The translations under genes were made by a program, and so were the position numbers. From Plumapathes pennacea (taxonomy: Eukaryota > Cnidaria > Anthozoa > Antipatharia > Myriopathidae), in assembly GCA_964036295.1 (NCBI GenBank), contig OZ038464.1, forward strand, positions 8,914,001 to 8,978,000: a stretch of 64,000 bases of DNA, written 5' to 3'. How positions within the stretch are numbered: position 1 is the stretch's first letter; every line of letters starts with the position of its first letter. The notes beneath the pieces are model-generated. The model worked only from the letters and a program-made list of their open reading frames with translations. It did not search any database and was not told where the DNA came from. Below, in pieces: positions 22,770 to 33,840 of the stretch.

Positions 22770-23731
22770 AAAAGGCTGTGACACTGGAACTTTGGATGAA
22801 ACAGCAGCCATAATGGGCAACGGAATTACAAGCACACTGACCATACCTCCATACCTTGTTTAGTATCAGCTGCAGAACTCAAGAAAACAAAAGCTGCCAG
22901 ACGATGAAATAGATATTAGTTTCCCAAACACTTGAATGTGCATAATTTTGTAAAGGGAAACTGAATTGTTTTCATAAAAAGCAGTGCGATTTGCATTTGG
23001 AAACTATTTTTAGATAGGTCTTTTTGAACAGTCGAATAAAACTTTAAAACGAAAACAAAAACGAAACAAAAATGTGACATCACCACTTTACCACTCTATG
23101 CCACCAAGTAATCTATTTGATTATCTCATGATACGATCTTGATCACTTACAGTAGAAATCAGTGATACAGCTGACAATTTTACAGCCACTCTTGAACCCC
23201 TTGAACAGTATCAGCCAAATCTTTTGGAAGATTTCTTTGGTCCTGAATTACATCTAAAGGTGAAGTAATACGGGCAACAATTTCTCTGTTGTCATCGTGC
23301 AACCTTTATGTTTACACAAGAGAGTATGAGGTAAGAGAGCATATGTCTCATCCATGGGTCTCTTCCCATGATAATTATTTGAAATCTATTTTTCCCACGC
23401 CCTGCGTGGGTACTAATATGAACACCATATCGTTTTTGAATGTTTCTCGTTTACGGGCAACCTCCCCGCGCAGCGGGGTTTGCTGGGAAAAACATCGGAA
23501 GAGAATCACGTTCCCGCGCAGCGGGGTTTGCTTGTAAACATCGGAACCGAATCTCGTATTTTAATGTATTTTGTTCACGGGCGACCTCCCCGCACCGCAG
23601 GATTTGCTGGGTATACCATCAGAACACTGAATCTCTAACCTCGTTCCCAGGCTATTTCCTCTCGGCGACCCCGAATCTCGTGTTTTAATGTATTTTGTCA
23701 GATAGTATTTAACTATATCCGTTAATGTTTG
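22770..23731. other. MZT1 3' UTR and following spacer with GCGGGG repeats
   Basis: After the MZT1 stop (22769) the sequence runs as an AT-rich 3' UTR to the AATAAA at 23035. Around 23395-23700 a unit with CCCCGCGCAGCGGGGTTTGC and nearby TGTTTTAATGTATTTTG is repeated about three times in degenerate form. No gene is recognised. Confidence 0.45.
23035..23040 (+). terminator. Candidate MZT1 polyadenylation signal
   Basis: AATAAA about 265 bp after the proposed MZT1 stop, at the end of an AT-rich non-coding stretch. The position is plausible but unproven. Confidence 0.4.
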
Positions 23732-25317
23732 TATGAAGGTAAATTGTGGACAAAAAGATTCACTCGATCCGTCGATTTGCATCGTCGTGACGTCGACTTG
23801 TCCACTTCCGAGATCGACTCATCAACTTCCGAGACCGACTCGTCGCCTTGCATGTCAACTCGTCGACTTGCATGTCCACCTGCATGTTGACTCTTCTACT
23901 TGCAGGTCGTCTCGTCGACTCACAGGTTGTCTAATCGACTCGCAGGTCGTCTTGTCGCAGCCTTGAAGTAGCCTGGGTTGAGTAGCATGGAAAAATGGCG
24001 GCTTCGGAGAGGAGTGTAGAACTAAAAAGTTATCTGCGTTCCAGCTTCGATAATTTAATATGTCGTTTGGATGATCGGCTAGGAGAAGATCAGGATGGGC
24101 ATGACTACTTGGCTGCACAAACAGACAGAATTTTACACATACTAGCAAGAGCATCCACAATGTTTGACGTTCCTCGGGAAATCGAAAGTAATCTTCAGCA
24201 AGTGTGTCAAGCTCTGGCAGTGGACAAAGAAAGTCCAGATCAAGCTGTTTTCTATGCAACTGGATGCCATGGGCGCCCTGCAGTTGTTATTCATAAAGAC
24301 CAACTGGAGCTGTATCTGGAATACTGCTTTTCATCTACAAAGATTGCCAAGATGTTCTGTGTGTCGCAGAAGACTATTCTCCGACGGATTCAAGAATTCG
24401 GACTTAAGAAGAAGCCGTACTGTGATTTATCTGACATGGAGCTCGATGGCGTGATGTAAGTACTATTTGATGATGTTTGATTTTATGTAGCCATTTCGAC
24501 CCTTGCATTGGTCGTACAGTAGTTGTATATTGTGAAAATATATAGTATGATCAAGAAATAAATCAACGTTAGACATAGAAATCATCGATTTTTGTTCTCA
24601 CTGTCACATTAATTATTTTTAATTATGTGTAAATATTGCCTAATTTAATTAACTTAACAAAGTAAAAGTACCGGTGCTGTTTTATTTCAGTGATACCATT
24701 TTGAAGACATTCCCGAACTGTGGATATCAAAAGATGCTTGGTCATTTAAGGGCAAGAGGATTTCATGTGCAATGGAATCGTATCAGAGACAGTATGAAAC
24801 GTGTGTGCCCTGAAGGAATCCTCACAAGAGCTTTACAGCTAACAGCAGTCCAGCGCAGGACATACTCTGTCCAAGCACCTCTTTCTCTGTGGCATATTGA
24901 TGGCAATCATAAATTGATCAGGTATGTGTTTTCTTTGCATAAATTCATCCATGGGAAACGTTGTATTTACTGTATATAGGGCTAATTTTATGACTAAATA
25001 ATAATAATTTGGTTTCAAGACAAAAAACATTTTAAAAATGTAGGATTATTACAGTGAAATTATGATTAGTATTGATAATATTTTTGTGTCATTACATTTA
25101 CTGTATATGTTTATATTTTTTGTTGTCCTTTGCCACTGCTTTCAGAAAGTGCCGAGAAAGTCGATGAGTCGACATGGCAAGTAGACGAGACAACCTCGGA
25201 AGTCGACGTGTCCACATGGCAAGTCGACTAGTTGGTCTCGCAAGTCGACGAGTCGACCTGGGAATTCGATGAGTCGACGGTTTGAGTGAATCTTTTTGTC
25301 CACGATTTACCTTCATA
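23732..25317 (+). mobile_element. IS3EU-like DNA transposon with 6-bp target duplication
   Basis: The ends are inverted copies beginning TATGAAGGTAAAT, followed by a shared GTGGACAAAAAGATTCACTC-like block. On both sides there are then about 100-180 bp of GTCGACTCG-type subrepeats. The flanks match exactly: TGTTTG at 23726-23731 and 25318-25323. A terminal TAT and a 6-bp duplication fit the eukaryotic IS3 (IS3EU) superfamily as I recall it. The element carries an integrase-type gene (23995-24921) that is cut short, so this copy is probably inactive. The long satellite-like inverted ends make up nearly a quarter of its 1586 bp. Confidence 0.75.
23995..24921 (+). CDS. Integrase-type transposase, N-terminal half (two exons)
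   Basis: Exon 1 (23995-24455) begins MAASERSVELKSYLRSS and includes a helix-turn-helix-like segment, SSTKIAKMFCVSQKTILRRI. Exon 2 (24691-24921, after tttatttcag) continues in phase with FPNCGYQKMLGHLRARGF, RRTYSVQAPLSL and then WHIDGNHKLIR, the first strand of an rve/DDE catalytic core (D in HID). A good donor (AG|gtatgt) follows, but no later exon with the remaining D and E residues is visible before the right inverted repeat. The family is the animal integrase-core proteins linked to IS3EU transposons. About 230 codons survive, so strand transfer should not be possible. The exons themselves are free of stops, pointing to a fairly recent internal deletion. Confidence 0.7.
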
Positions 25318-25499
25318 TGTTTGCCTCGAGATCATGTTGATTTCGTTCACGGGGACCTTCCCGCGGTGCGGTGTCTGCTTGGTTGATCACGTGGTGTTTG
25401 CAACGGACACTATAGGAGGTTGAAGGAGATTTACGCTATTGCTGAAGAAGTAAAACAGTAAGTATGAATCAAGCAAAGAATCAAACCGAACACTCTCAA

Positions 25500-25740
25500 G
25501 AAAAGAAATAAGTACGTCTTAAAAAACGAAGAGAACGAGGGAGACTAAGACGAATTTGTGAGACAAGCCAGGAGCGGTGTATCCATCTCGAGCACAGACG
25601 GCAAACAGACAGTGCTGTTGCTGCCAAAAAAGAGAAACAATGGTATGACCGAGAGCATTACCAGCAGAAACGAGCTCAGGAGAAAACCCAGGAAATAGAG
25701 CAGCACAATATAGCTGATCAGGAGCAATACGCAACCCCAA
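25500..25740 (+). pseudogene. Charged coiled-coil fragment
   Basis: One frame reads RERGRLRRICETSQERC and later REHYQQKRAQEKTQE, the arginine/glutamate-rich coil often found at the start of Helitron- or Gypsy-associated proteins. It lacks a start and is followed by frame changes into the Gypsy protease and RT region. It is a remnant of uncertain origin. Confidence 0.35.
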
Positions 25741-25769
25741 AAACCGCAAGAAGTACTCAGTGGAGTTCA

Positions 25770-28586
25770 TTGTTGTCAACGGCGATCTGTTGCCACTCCT
25801 TGGAGTTTGAGTAGCACAATAGATGAATCTGACCTTGGTAAATGAGGAGAACTTTACAGTGGTAGCATCACCAGTAAAAATGAGACAGCCCGAAGTAAAC
25901 CGACTGGCAATGGCAGAACAGCTTGTACAAAGATGTATTTGACTGCCCACTTGGAACACTGCCCGGAACAGTACACTTAGAGGTAGACCTGGACGTCGCG
26001 CCCATGATCACGCCAGCCCGCAGAATTCCAACAGCACTCAAGGAGAGCCTAAAACAAGAATTGGACCGCTACTTCAATATGGGTATCCTCAAGCTGGTAG
26101 AAGAGCCAAGGCCCTGGGTCAGCAGTGTAGCCGTGGCAACGAAGAAATCCGGAGCATTGAGAATCTGTATTGACCCTCGACCGCTGAACAAGGCATTGAA
26201 GAGAGAAACTTACCAGTTGACAGTACTAGATGAGATTCTACCAGACCTCGCACAAACCAAAGTCGACCTCCGTTCCGGATACTGGCACTGCGTACTCGAT
26301 GAGGAGTCCAGCCTCCTCACAACATTTGCCATGCCCTACGGCAGATACCACTGGTGCCGTCTACCGTTTGGTTTGTCCACATCGTCGGAGATCTTCCAGA
26401 AGAGAGTAAATCAAGTGCTGGAAGGCCTGAACGGTGTCCTTGACATAGTCAACGATATCCTGATCTATGGAGTCAGAAACATCACTGAAGAAGCCAACGC
26501 AGATCATGATAATAATCTGGAAGCCCTGCCGCAGAGATGCCGTGAGCAGGGAATGGCCCTCAACAAAGACAAGCTGAAACTGAGGTTAAAAGAAGTTCCA
26601 TTCATGGGACACATCCTCACTGATCAAGGAGTCGAGATTGATCCAGAGAAGGTCAAAGCTGTGCTCAAAATGCCAAAACCGGAGGACGTGGAAGGTATCC
26701 AGAGGCTAAATGGGTTCGTCAACTACCAGGCGAAATTCCTCCCATGGTTAGCTGACGAGATGGAACCACTCCGACGACTCACAAGAAAGGACGTTGAATG
26801 GGAGTGGACAGAAGAGCAAGACAGAGCACTCGACCGAATCAAGAAACTGGTTACAGAGGCACCCGTACTGAGATATTACGACCCCGGACACGAGCTGGAA
26901 ATCCAGTGTGACGCAAGCCAGAGAGGCCTGGGAGCAGCCCTACTTCAAGAATGGAAGCCGATTGCATACACCAGCCGCGCTCTGACTGAAACTGAGCAAA
27001 GATACGCACAAATAGAGAAGGAAATGTTGGCGATTGTCTTCTCGCTGGAAAAGTTCAATCAATACACCTTTGGACGACTAGTGCACGTGCAGAGCGACCA
27101 CAAGCTGTTGGAATCCATCCTTAAAAAGCCCTTATCATCCACACCAAGACGCCTGCAGGGGATGATGATGCGGCTTCAAAAGTACATCATAGAAGTATGA
27201 TATGAACGTGGAAGCCAGATGCACGTCGCTGACATGCTATCCAGAGCATACCTGCTGGATAACGCGAGTCCAGGAGCTCACGACTTCGAGCAAGTCAACA
27301 TGGCTGGTTGTTTACCACTCACAGAAGAGCAACTCGAGGAGATCCTACGGGGAAGCAGAAAACGATGAGACCCGAAAACGATGAGGCTGAAGGAAGTAAT
27401 TCTGCGAGGGTGGCCTGACCACAAGAACAGTGTACCACCTGAAGTTTGCCCCTACTTCAGCGTGCGTGATGAGCTGTCCAGGACGGACTAGTCTTCAGAG
27501 GAGAGCGACTAATAATCCCTGCCAGCCTGTGCCAAGTCATGAAGCAGAAGGTGCATTCGTCTCACTTGGGCATTGACTCGTGCCCCAGACGAGCCCGCGA
27601 GCACATATACTGGCCTTGGATGTCCGATGAGAGTTGATTGAGGCCTGCGAGACGTGGAAAATTTGGTTCAAGCCAAGAGAGGGAACCTCTGATGCTGCAT
27701 GAAATACCATCCCGCCCATGGGAAAAGGTAGGAGTTGACATCTTCGAGCATAAAGCAAGCACCATCATATTGAAGCTCAAGAACCACTTCGTGAGGCACG
27801 GTTGCCCGGACCAAGTAGTCTCTGACAACGGCTCTCAATTCTACAGTGAGAAATTTGAGCAGTTCGCACGAGCGTGGGAATTCGAGCACTACACAAGTAG
27901 TCCAGAGAACAGCCAGGCAAACGGAAAAGCTGAATCTGCTGTCAAGACAGCAAAGCAAATCCTGTGCAAAGCAATGATGCCGGAAACGATCCTTATTTAG
28001 CCATTTTGGATTACTGGAATACACCCACCCAAGGCATGGACTCCAGTCCAGTGAAACGATTAATGAACAGGAGAACAAAAACACTCCTACCCACCACGAA
28101 AGCACTTCTCCAACCGAGGGGCACACCACGAATGGGAGAAGAAGCAGCTCGTTAAGCGACGAGAGAAGCAAGCCCGGTACTACAACTGAGGGGTGGAAGA
28201 GTTAAACCCTCTCAGCCAAGGAGACGTAGTCCAGACGAAACCATTCAAGCTTGGGGACAAGCGCTGGAAGAAAGCGACTGGACAATAGGTCCTACACAAT
28301 AGAAACAGCTGAGGGAGGCGTATACCGGCGTAACAGATACCACCGCAGGAGGAGTAACGAACCTCCACCGGTACCTGAACCACAAGAGTCAGAGCAGCCT
28401 TCAGTGGACCCGCAGCCTCAAGCCATAACCCCAGCCCCACCTCTAGTCGAGCCAGAAACAACCAAAACCCCAACCAACCAGGGACCCGAGACCAGGACCA
28501 CACCGAACAGTGATGTCACCCCGAGGGTACAGAGACCAACACGAACTAGACGACCTCCAGCCTACCTAGCAGATTACGAACGTTGA
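25770..28586 (+). mobile_element. Gypsy LTR retrotransposon pol, degenerate
   Basis: Order on the plus strand: an end of the protease with frame errors (about 25770-25920), an open RT-RNase H frame (25923-27200), an in-frame TGA at 27198-27200 after IIEV, continued tether (MHVADMLSRAYL), then integrase pieces. These include SSHLGIDSC, WEKVGVDIF, VVSDNGSQFY, NTPTQGMDSSP and a proline-rich tail ending RPPAYLADYER at 28586. A block of the integrase core between WEKVGVDIF and the VVSDNGSQFY strand is missing. Gag is not recognisable. It is a dead copy. Confidence 0.85.
25923..27200 (+). pseudogene. Gypsy reverse transcriptase-RNase H with altered active site
   Basis: A 425-codon open frame. Fingers and palm carry KKSGALRICIDPRPLNKAL, VDLRSGYWH (first catalytic Asp, residue 115) and LPFGLSTSSEIFQK. 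The paired-aspartate box, normally Asp-Asp, reads IVNDILIYG, so the first of the two is Asn177. RNase H follows, with LEIQCDASQRGLGAAL (Asp), EKEMLAI (Glu) and VQSDHKLLE (Asp). The Asn change should abolish polymerase activity even though the frame is open. A TGA ends it before the chromodomain or integrase linker. Confidence 0.85.
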
Positions 28587-28623
28587 GATTGTAGCTTACA
28601 CTTATAGACTTGTAACGATGCTA

Positions 28624-28875
28624 CAATCATGGCCAAAAGTGTTGGGACAATACCAATTTCCCCCCTCCCCCAAATCAATGTTGGAATATCAGCTTCACAC
28701 AGTACGTAACATGCACCAACTCACACCAACATTGATTCAGGGGGAGGAGGGTATCATAGCTACCTCTAATGTTAATGATTTTGTTTCAGTACAAAATACA
28801 TAGCCTTGGGGTAAAGCAGTAAGTCGTAAATCAATATTCAGTCAGCATCGTCCCAACTAATTTTGGCCATGATTG
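28624..28875. repeat. Tc1/mariner-like MITE (family T, copy 1), TA duplication
   Basis: The inverted ends CAATCATGGCCAAAAGTGTT and AATTTTGGCCATGATTG, with GGGAC next to them, are flanked by TA on both sides (28622-28623 and 28876-28877). The interior contains inverted CCCCCTCCCC/GGGGGAGG..AACATTGA motifs. Other copies lie at 33841-34567 and 38565-38796. It inserted between the Gypsy pol end and its likely 3' LTR. Confidence 0.75.
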
Positions 28876-28898
28876 TAGCTTTAATCATTAAAAAAGGA

Positions 28899-29070
28899 TG
28901 TTACATTAACCACTTAATCGTTAATCCAGTTGTTAATTATAGTTAAAATAATATAATCAGAGTGATTTTGATATCTGTATTCATTTGAGACACGCGACTA
29001 TAGAATAAAGATCGAGTTATAAGCATCCTGTGTAGTCTTCCTACTAGAAGATACGAGGAACTTTCCACAG
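28899..29070 (+). repeat. Candidate Gypsy 3' LTR
   Basis: Begins TGTTACATTAACC soon after the pol end, contains an AATAAA at about 29004 and could end near CCACA at 29066-29070. No matching 5' LTR was found in the window, so this rests on position, the TG...CA ends and the polyadenylation signal only. Confidence 0.35.
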
Positions 29071-29843
29071 TCGATTTGCATCTGCAATAATTATAGTCAT
29101 GAAACCATGTGTCAACAAACATCATGCGAGGTAAACCGGATTTTGACTCGTTAGGGACCATTATTTATTTATGGCTTGGTGGGGGGGGGGGGGGGGGGGG
29201 GCTGGCAAGAAAGAGGGAGTCATGAAAAAATCAAGAAACTGAGAGGGGGGGTCATTGAAAAACGAAGGTATAGAAAGGGGGGCTGTCAATTTTTTATAAT
29301 TATCAATTGCTCACTTGAGACATTCCCTCCAATAATGTTTAGAATATATTTAAAATTTCATCATATACAGGATACAGTTGAAGAAGTCCGTACAGTCCAT
29401 TGACATGAATGCTGTACTTGCTGATGTTTGACAGGAACTCAGGTTACCGTACTACTTTTGTTGTTATCCATCGAATCGTCGATTACTAAGACTTTTTAGG
29501 TACAATATTTCAAATACTCTTAACAGAAGCGTTCATTCAGTGAAAACTTGTGATTTCTTGAAACATGTATAGTAACAGAAAAAAAGTAACTGTGCAGGGC
29601 ACAAGATATCAATAACTTTGAAAAGTGACTCGTGTTTTTCTTACTCCCACCAGTGAAATGACCGAATGATGCTGAACCTGTTGATCAAATGCATTTGAAA
29701 TACACCGGATAATTCTATCGGACATTTTAGACCTGCACACGAGCTTTTTTCGACTAGTATGTACTAAACTATGATGGAACCTCCACCAGTGGACACCTGA
29801 CACCTTTACTGTACAATGTATATAAAATTGCAGTATGTAAAAG

Positions 29844-30265
29844 TCAATATAAAAAATAATCACGATAGCGAGAGAACGAGGTCGTAATACTGCGCCCAGA
29901 TCGAGTTTGGCGGGATGACTGTGCTAGAATTGGCACTTTGTCACTGTTAGTTTCCTCTGAATCACTCTCACCCTCGATGGAATCAGTGCCGCTATGATGC
30001 GCAATAATAATGTCATCCTCACTGTCACTTTCCGCATCAGAATCGTCAGAAGAAGTATTGCTGTCACCATTGTCACTGGTATCTTCTAGTAGCACGTCAT
30101 GGCGCTGCGGAGAAACAGGTATCCAGCACCTCACCCTGTCAGTTGCAGACATGTGCAATGACCCGTCCCACTTTATCATTTTTCTTTCCCTTTAACGGAA
30201 GATTGAAATGATTAAGATACTTTTCAAGTTCCTGAATGTTTAACTTCTGAACTTTCCCGGTGCGA
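29844..30265 (-). pseudogene. SAP-like segment and acidic tail of a retroelement or integrase protein
   Basis: The minus strand reads NIQELEKYLNHFNLPLKGKK, a SAP-domain-like helix pair. After a frame change comes a serine/acidic stretch (SDDSDAESDSEDD) and the ending RQTRSGRSITT..RYRDYFLY, typical of the C-terminal tail of Gypsy-type or integrase-type proteins. The frame change and the lack of any catalytic domain make it a remnant. Confidence 0.4.
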
Positions 30266-30862
30266 CAGAGTGTCCCAATCGTAGTCATCAAAGCATTTAT
30301 GTCGTTTCTGCTGCTGTTTCTCCAATCTGTCCTTTGCGCGCAGGTTCTTCGTACTGAACAAAATCAGTATGATAAGGAGATCCTAGAGGAGCTTGGTCAG
30401 ATCGAAGAAGATCATGCGAAATCTGAGAAGCTGAACAGCACAACGGAGCGTCTTACCAAGTAAGAAGGGCACAAAGGCAGAAGGCTAAAGGAAAATAGAA
30501 GAAAAGCTGAAAAGAGAAAGGAAGAGCGCCTAAACAGAATCCAGGAAGAAATGAGGTGTAAGATTATTAAATTGGATTCTGAGGGAGAAGACCAGTGCAT
30601 CAGAAAGGAAATGCTTCAACTGGATGAATTGGAAAAGCTGAGAGCCGACAGGCACAAAGCAGGATTGGCGACCCTTATTAAAAAGGGAAATTGGCAAGCA
30701 GATGCTAGAAGTGTCTTCTTTCAAAGCTCACGGAATGGCAAATAAAGGTAAACTGCTTTGAAGAGGAGGAAGAGGGAGGCAATGAAGAAGATAATTCTAA
30801 AGAAGATCAAGAAATTGAAGCAGTGGAGGATGATTATGATGAAAGCAAAGAAGTAGATGAAT
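30260..30862 (+). pseudogene. Acidic coiled-coil protein remnant, unidentified
   Basis: Three successive plus-strand frames read as charged coil: KEILEELGQIEEDHAK, then QLDELEKLRADRHKAGLATL and IKKGNWQADARSV, then NEEDNSKEDQEIEAVEDD ending in a stop at about 30862. Frame changes separate them. I do not recognise the protein. Confidence 0.35.
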
Positions 30863-31126
30863 AAACAGAAAACGGATATCCAAAAGGCAAACCGGACCTT
30901 TCCTGAATTTCAGCTACTGGTTTTGTATTTCAATCAACATTGAAAGGAAACTGTGATTCTTACCATTTATTTTTATATAGCACACAGAGGTAAAGTGTGA
31001 GGGTAGTGGGTTTCGTGGGGGGGGGGGGGGGGGGGTTGTATGGTTATGGGGGTCAAAACGTTTTGTTGAGTGTTGTAATGAATCTTGCCACCCCCTACCC
31101 CCAAGGCATAAATAATGAATGGTCCC

Positions 31127-32229
31127 TTATAATAGTTTCGTAACTTAACAAACTCCAGCCAAACAAACCTGTTTCTCGTGCTGTTTGAACGGTGGTGAAA
31201 TGGATTCACAATAAAATTTCCTGTCGATTTTTCATTAGCGACAGAATCCGCTCGAGACAATTTTATAAACAAACAACTTAGACATACCACAGTCGATCTA
31301 CATCTGCAATTATGTCATGAAATCATGTGTCAAGAAACGAACGCAAAAAACTCGGAATAAGCTTTACCTTTGCCAAAACATATGTCACATACAGCTGTGT
31401 TCCTTTTTTCGTGAGTGGAGCGTATATTTGCAAATGTGTCCAGAAATGTCGCTCTAAATGTGAATCTGTGTCGCCTGTTTGCCAGATACTGGGCTGAGAG
31501 GGAGCAGATTTCCACATACAACCAAAGAATCGGCAACACTCATAGCCGCCATTAAATAGTGCCTTGATTCTCCACGTGCGAGAGAGCCATATTTAGAAGA
31601 CCTCCCTGGAGAGGTAATTTAGTTATAACATTAGCACGGAAACCCTTTACTGGAAATCTCTCTGTGCATTCTTTGTGTTAAGTAGATAATAAAAGACAAA
31701 CTTTGTTACAGGTCCTACACCACGGCGGCTTTTATATGGATAACACTTCATGCCCCTCCCCCCTCTGAAGATTTTGACACCCAGAGGGGGAACATTTTAT
31801 TGACCTAATGAGATGGTCTGAATGGTAGTTTGTCCGAGGCGATAGCTTCAAAAATCGCTAAATCGGCGCCAAATCGCCTCGAAAGTCACCGTAAGCGGTA
31901 AGTAAGGACTCGTTCTGTTATCTGACCAATTTCAGGAGTAAGATTTTTTTATTTTCACACGTAAAATGTGATTTGAAAATCTCCCATACAAATCCTTATT
32001 AACCGATCGGCCGTGACGTCATCAGACCTTGACCGATCGGGCGTGACTTCATAACACCTTGTGGGCTACCTGTGCCGATTGTAAACGCGGCCAGATTCCC
32101 GTTTCTTTTGCCCGGAAAGGGCGGGGAATTTGTAATTTTTGGTGGCCCGGAGGCGGGGAATTTGTAGTCCCACGAATTTTTTTTTTTACAAATCCCCGGG
32201 GGTCGGATGGTAACACCTGGAATTGATCG
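31127..32229. other. Repeat-derived spacer
   Basis: A block near 31290-31340 repeats the sequence at 29065-29125 (CACAGTCGAT.TRCATCTGCA and CATGTGTCAA.AAAC). Near 31990-32060 GACCGATCGG.CGTGAC occurs twice in tandem. No gene is recognised. Confidence 0.4.
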
Positions 32230-32601
32230 ATGCATAAGGTGTGCAAGGAAATATGGCCACTTGTTGCCAACCAAAGTATGACTGACACGAACTATACCTG
32301 CACCAGCTGTAAGCGAAAACAAAAAACTTCGTGCCGTTTATTCTCGGATGACAACGACATGGACCCTGATACAGTGCCAACAGAACTACAGGGCTTCAGC
32401 GAAGTGGAGGAAATGCTTATCGCCAGGGCTTTCCCCATTATGTGTGTTTACCGGAAGCATGGCGGCCACCGTGGGTACAAAGCACATGTCCTTAATTTGC
32501 CACAAGATGTGCAGAAATTTCTCAGCAGTCTCCCCGCCAATGTGAGTGATTTGCCGATTCTTATCGTCAGGAAACAAGGGGCAGGTAATTATGGCGCGTG
32601 A
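32230..32601 (+). pseudogene. Helitron protein N-terminal region (DUF6570-like) fragment
   Basis: The frame contains YTCTSCKRKQ, then NDMDPDTVPTELQGFSEVEE, MLIARAFPIMCVYRKHGGHR and LPQDVQKFLSSLP. This succession (CxxC, then MDPG.VP.ELQGL, then RA.PIM.VY, then G..G...VNLPQDV) is the conserved domain found ahead of the Rep/helicase in animal Helitron polyproteins. The fragment ends abruptly at about 32582, where a different repeat begins. Rep and helicase are absent. Confidence 0.75.
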
Positions 32602-32960
32602 TCCCCGCCAAAATTAACGTACTAAAGTTTGGTGTGTAAACCAAATTATGGATTATCAATTGTTGCTTGAGTCTAAATGTGAATGACCCAATTTCGATGT
32701 ACATTGAAACTGTGAACACCAAATTCTGTTCAACATCAACTTGGGACCATTAAATTCTGTGCACACTTAAATTGTGACTCACCAAATTCGGCATGTGAAA
32801 CGTCAAATTTATTTGCAGTCCCATAATTGTAAATTACTCAATTCCTGTGCACAATCAAATTGTGGAACACCGAATTCTGTGCTGTAACACATAAAACTGG
32901 GAAAGTAAATTTTCATGCACGCTCAAATTCACCTCAAATTTAGCAACATGCGCGTGCGCA
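32590..32960. repeat. Repeat with phased ACCAAATTNTG units (copy 1)
   Basis: The motif CAAATT or its variants recurs roughly every 20-35 bp. A unit starting GTGATCCCCGCCAAAATTAA is matched, inverted, at 44490-44705. Both copies sit close to Helitron-protein fragments. No coding sense. Confidence 0.55.
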
Positions 32961-33069
32961 TGTGAAACATCAAATGTTGTCTTACTTCAAATCCTGATAC
33001 CCAGTACTTTCAGAGCATGCCTGGTTACACTGGTAAAATAATTTATTTCGCGCGGAAAATAATTACGGT

Positions 33070-33444
33070 ATGCCGACTCTGTACAGAATGGCGGACGACG
33101 GTGACAACAAAAACGCGATAGATTTTTCTGCCGTTGTCTCTCTTCTCCGCAAAGCTGAATCGCTTCTATCGGGTCAGCCTTCCGCATCAGCCAATCAACG
33201 TCAGAATGAAGAATCCAGCAGTGGCAACAACTCAAGCAGAGCCACAAACAAAAGCGATCGCTCCCTGGCCAAATTTCGCTCCCCGTTTTCTCGATATAGC
33301 ATGAGCTCCTCGAAATGTGGCACCCGATCTGCTTTGCCTTTATCCTCGTTAGGACAAGCAAGAGTCCCCTCAGCTCCACCAAAGAAACGAAGCAAGGGTG
33401 CTCATTTTGTTGTAAGAGAAACATGGACGCATGACTTCTTTTGA
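33070..33444 (+). CDS. First-exon-like ORF of an unidentified multi-copy family
   Basis: 124 codons with two candidate starts (33070 and 33088, MADDGDNKN). The protein has an amphipathic start (FSAVVSLLRKAESLLS), a serine/asparagine-rich low-complexity middle, a basic patch (PPKKRSKGAH) and ends VRETWTHDFF. Its look recalls the N-terminus of an expanded coral family whose later exons carry a HECT-like domain, but that is recollection, not a search. No later exon was found, so it is a fragment or a gene whose remaining exons were lost. Confidence 0.3.
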   Translation: MPTLYRMADDGDNKNAIDFSAVVSLLRKAESLLSGQPSASANQRQNEESSSGNNSSRATNKSDRSLAKFRSPFSRYSMSSSKCGTRSALPLSSLGQARVPSAPPKKRSKGAHFVVRETWTHDFF

Positions 33445-33840
33445 CGAATTTGAAGCCATGTTTAAACAAACAATTGAGCATCAGATTGGATTTGGAGCAG
33501 TGTAAAGGAGCTGCTGGATTGAAAAGACATGCATTTACAATGAACTCTAGGACAGTGTTTCATTGGAAACAATTGAAGTTAATGTCAAACAAAATTCAAA
33601 TGTCGGTCTTTGTCATTCGGTTCGGTGATACTTACCTTGTATTGAAACAGTTTTTCATAAATTCTGTGTTGCATTAAGTTGTTTGCTACAGTTTAGGAGT
33701 CATGGCCACAGATCAATAACATATTCTACTGCATCCATGATTAGTTTATTAGTTGTTTGGGGGCATTTTGGTTCCAACACTGAAGTGGCTCAAAAATCAA
33801 AGGTACATGTACAGAGTAAAATCTATGTTGATTTAACCTA

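Larger units (their letters stand above)
29154..31126. mobile_element. Possible 2-kb element with GGGACCATT inverted ends
   Basis: GGGACCATTATTTATTTATG and a G-tract at the left are matched by an inverted CATAAATAATGAATGGTCCC and G-tract at the right. The interior carries a retroelement-type tail on the minus strand (29844-30265) and acidic coiled-coil frames on the plus strand (30260-30862). It may be one element or two separate inverted MITEs. Confidence 0.4.

Noticed and set aside
23855..24259. 134-residue frame antisense to the integrase gene
   Set aside because: Shadow of the real plus-strand exon, which has phase-matched splicing and family motifs.
28251..28586. Proline-rich ORF as an independent gene
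   Set aside because: It is the C-terminal tail of the Gypsy pol, with the typical RRSNEPPPVPEP and RPPAYLADY ending, in a frame different from the upstream part because of decay.
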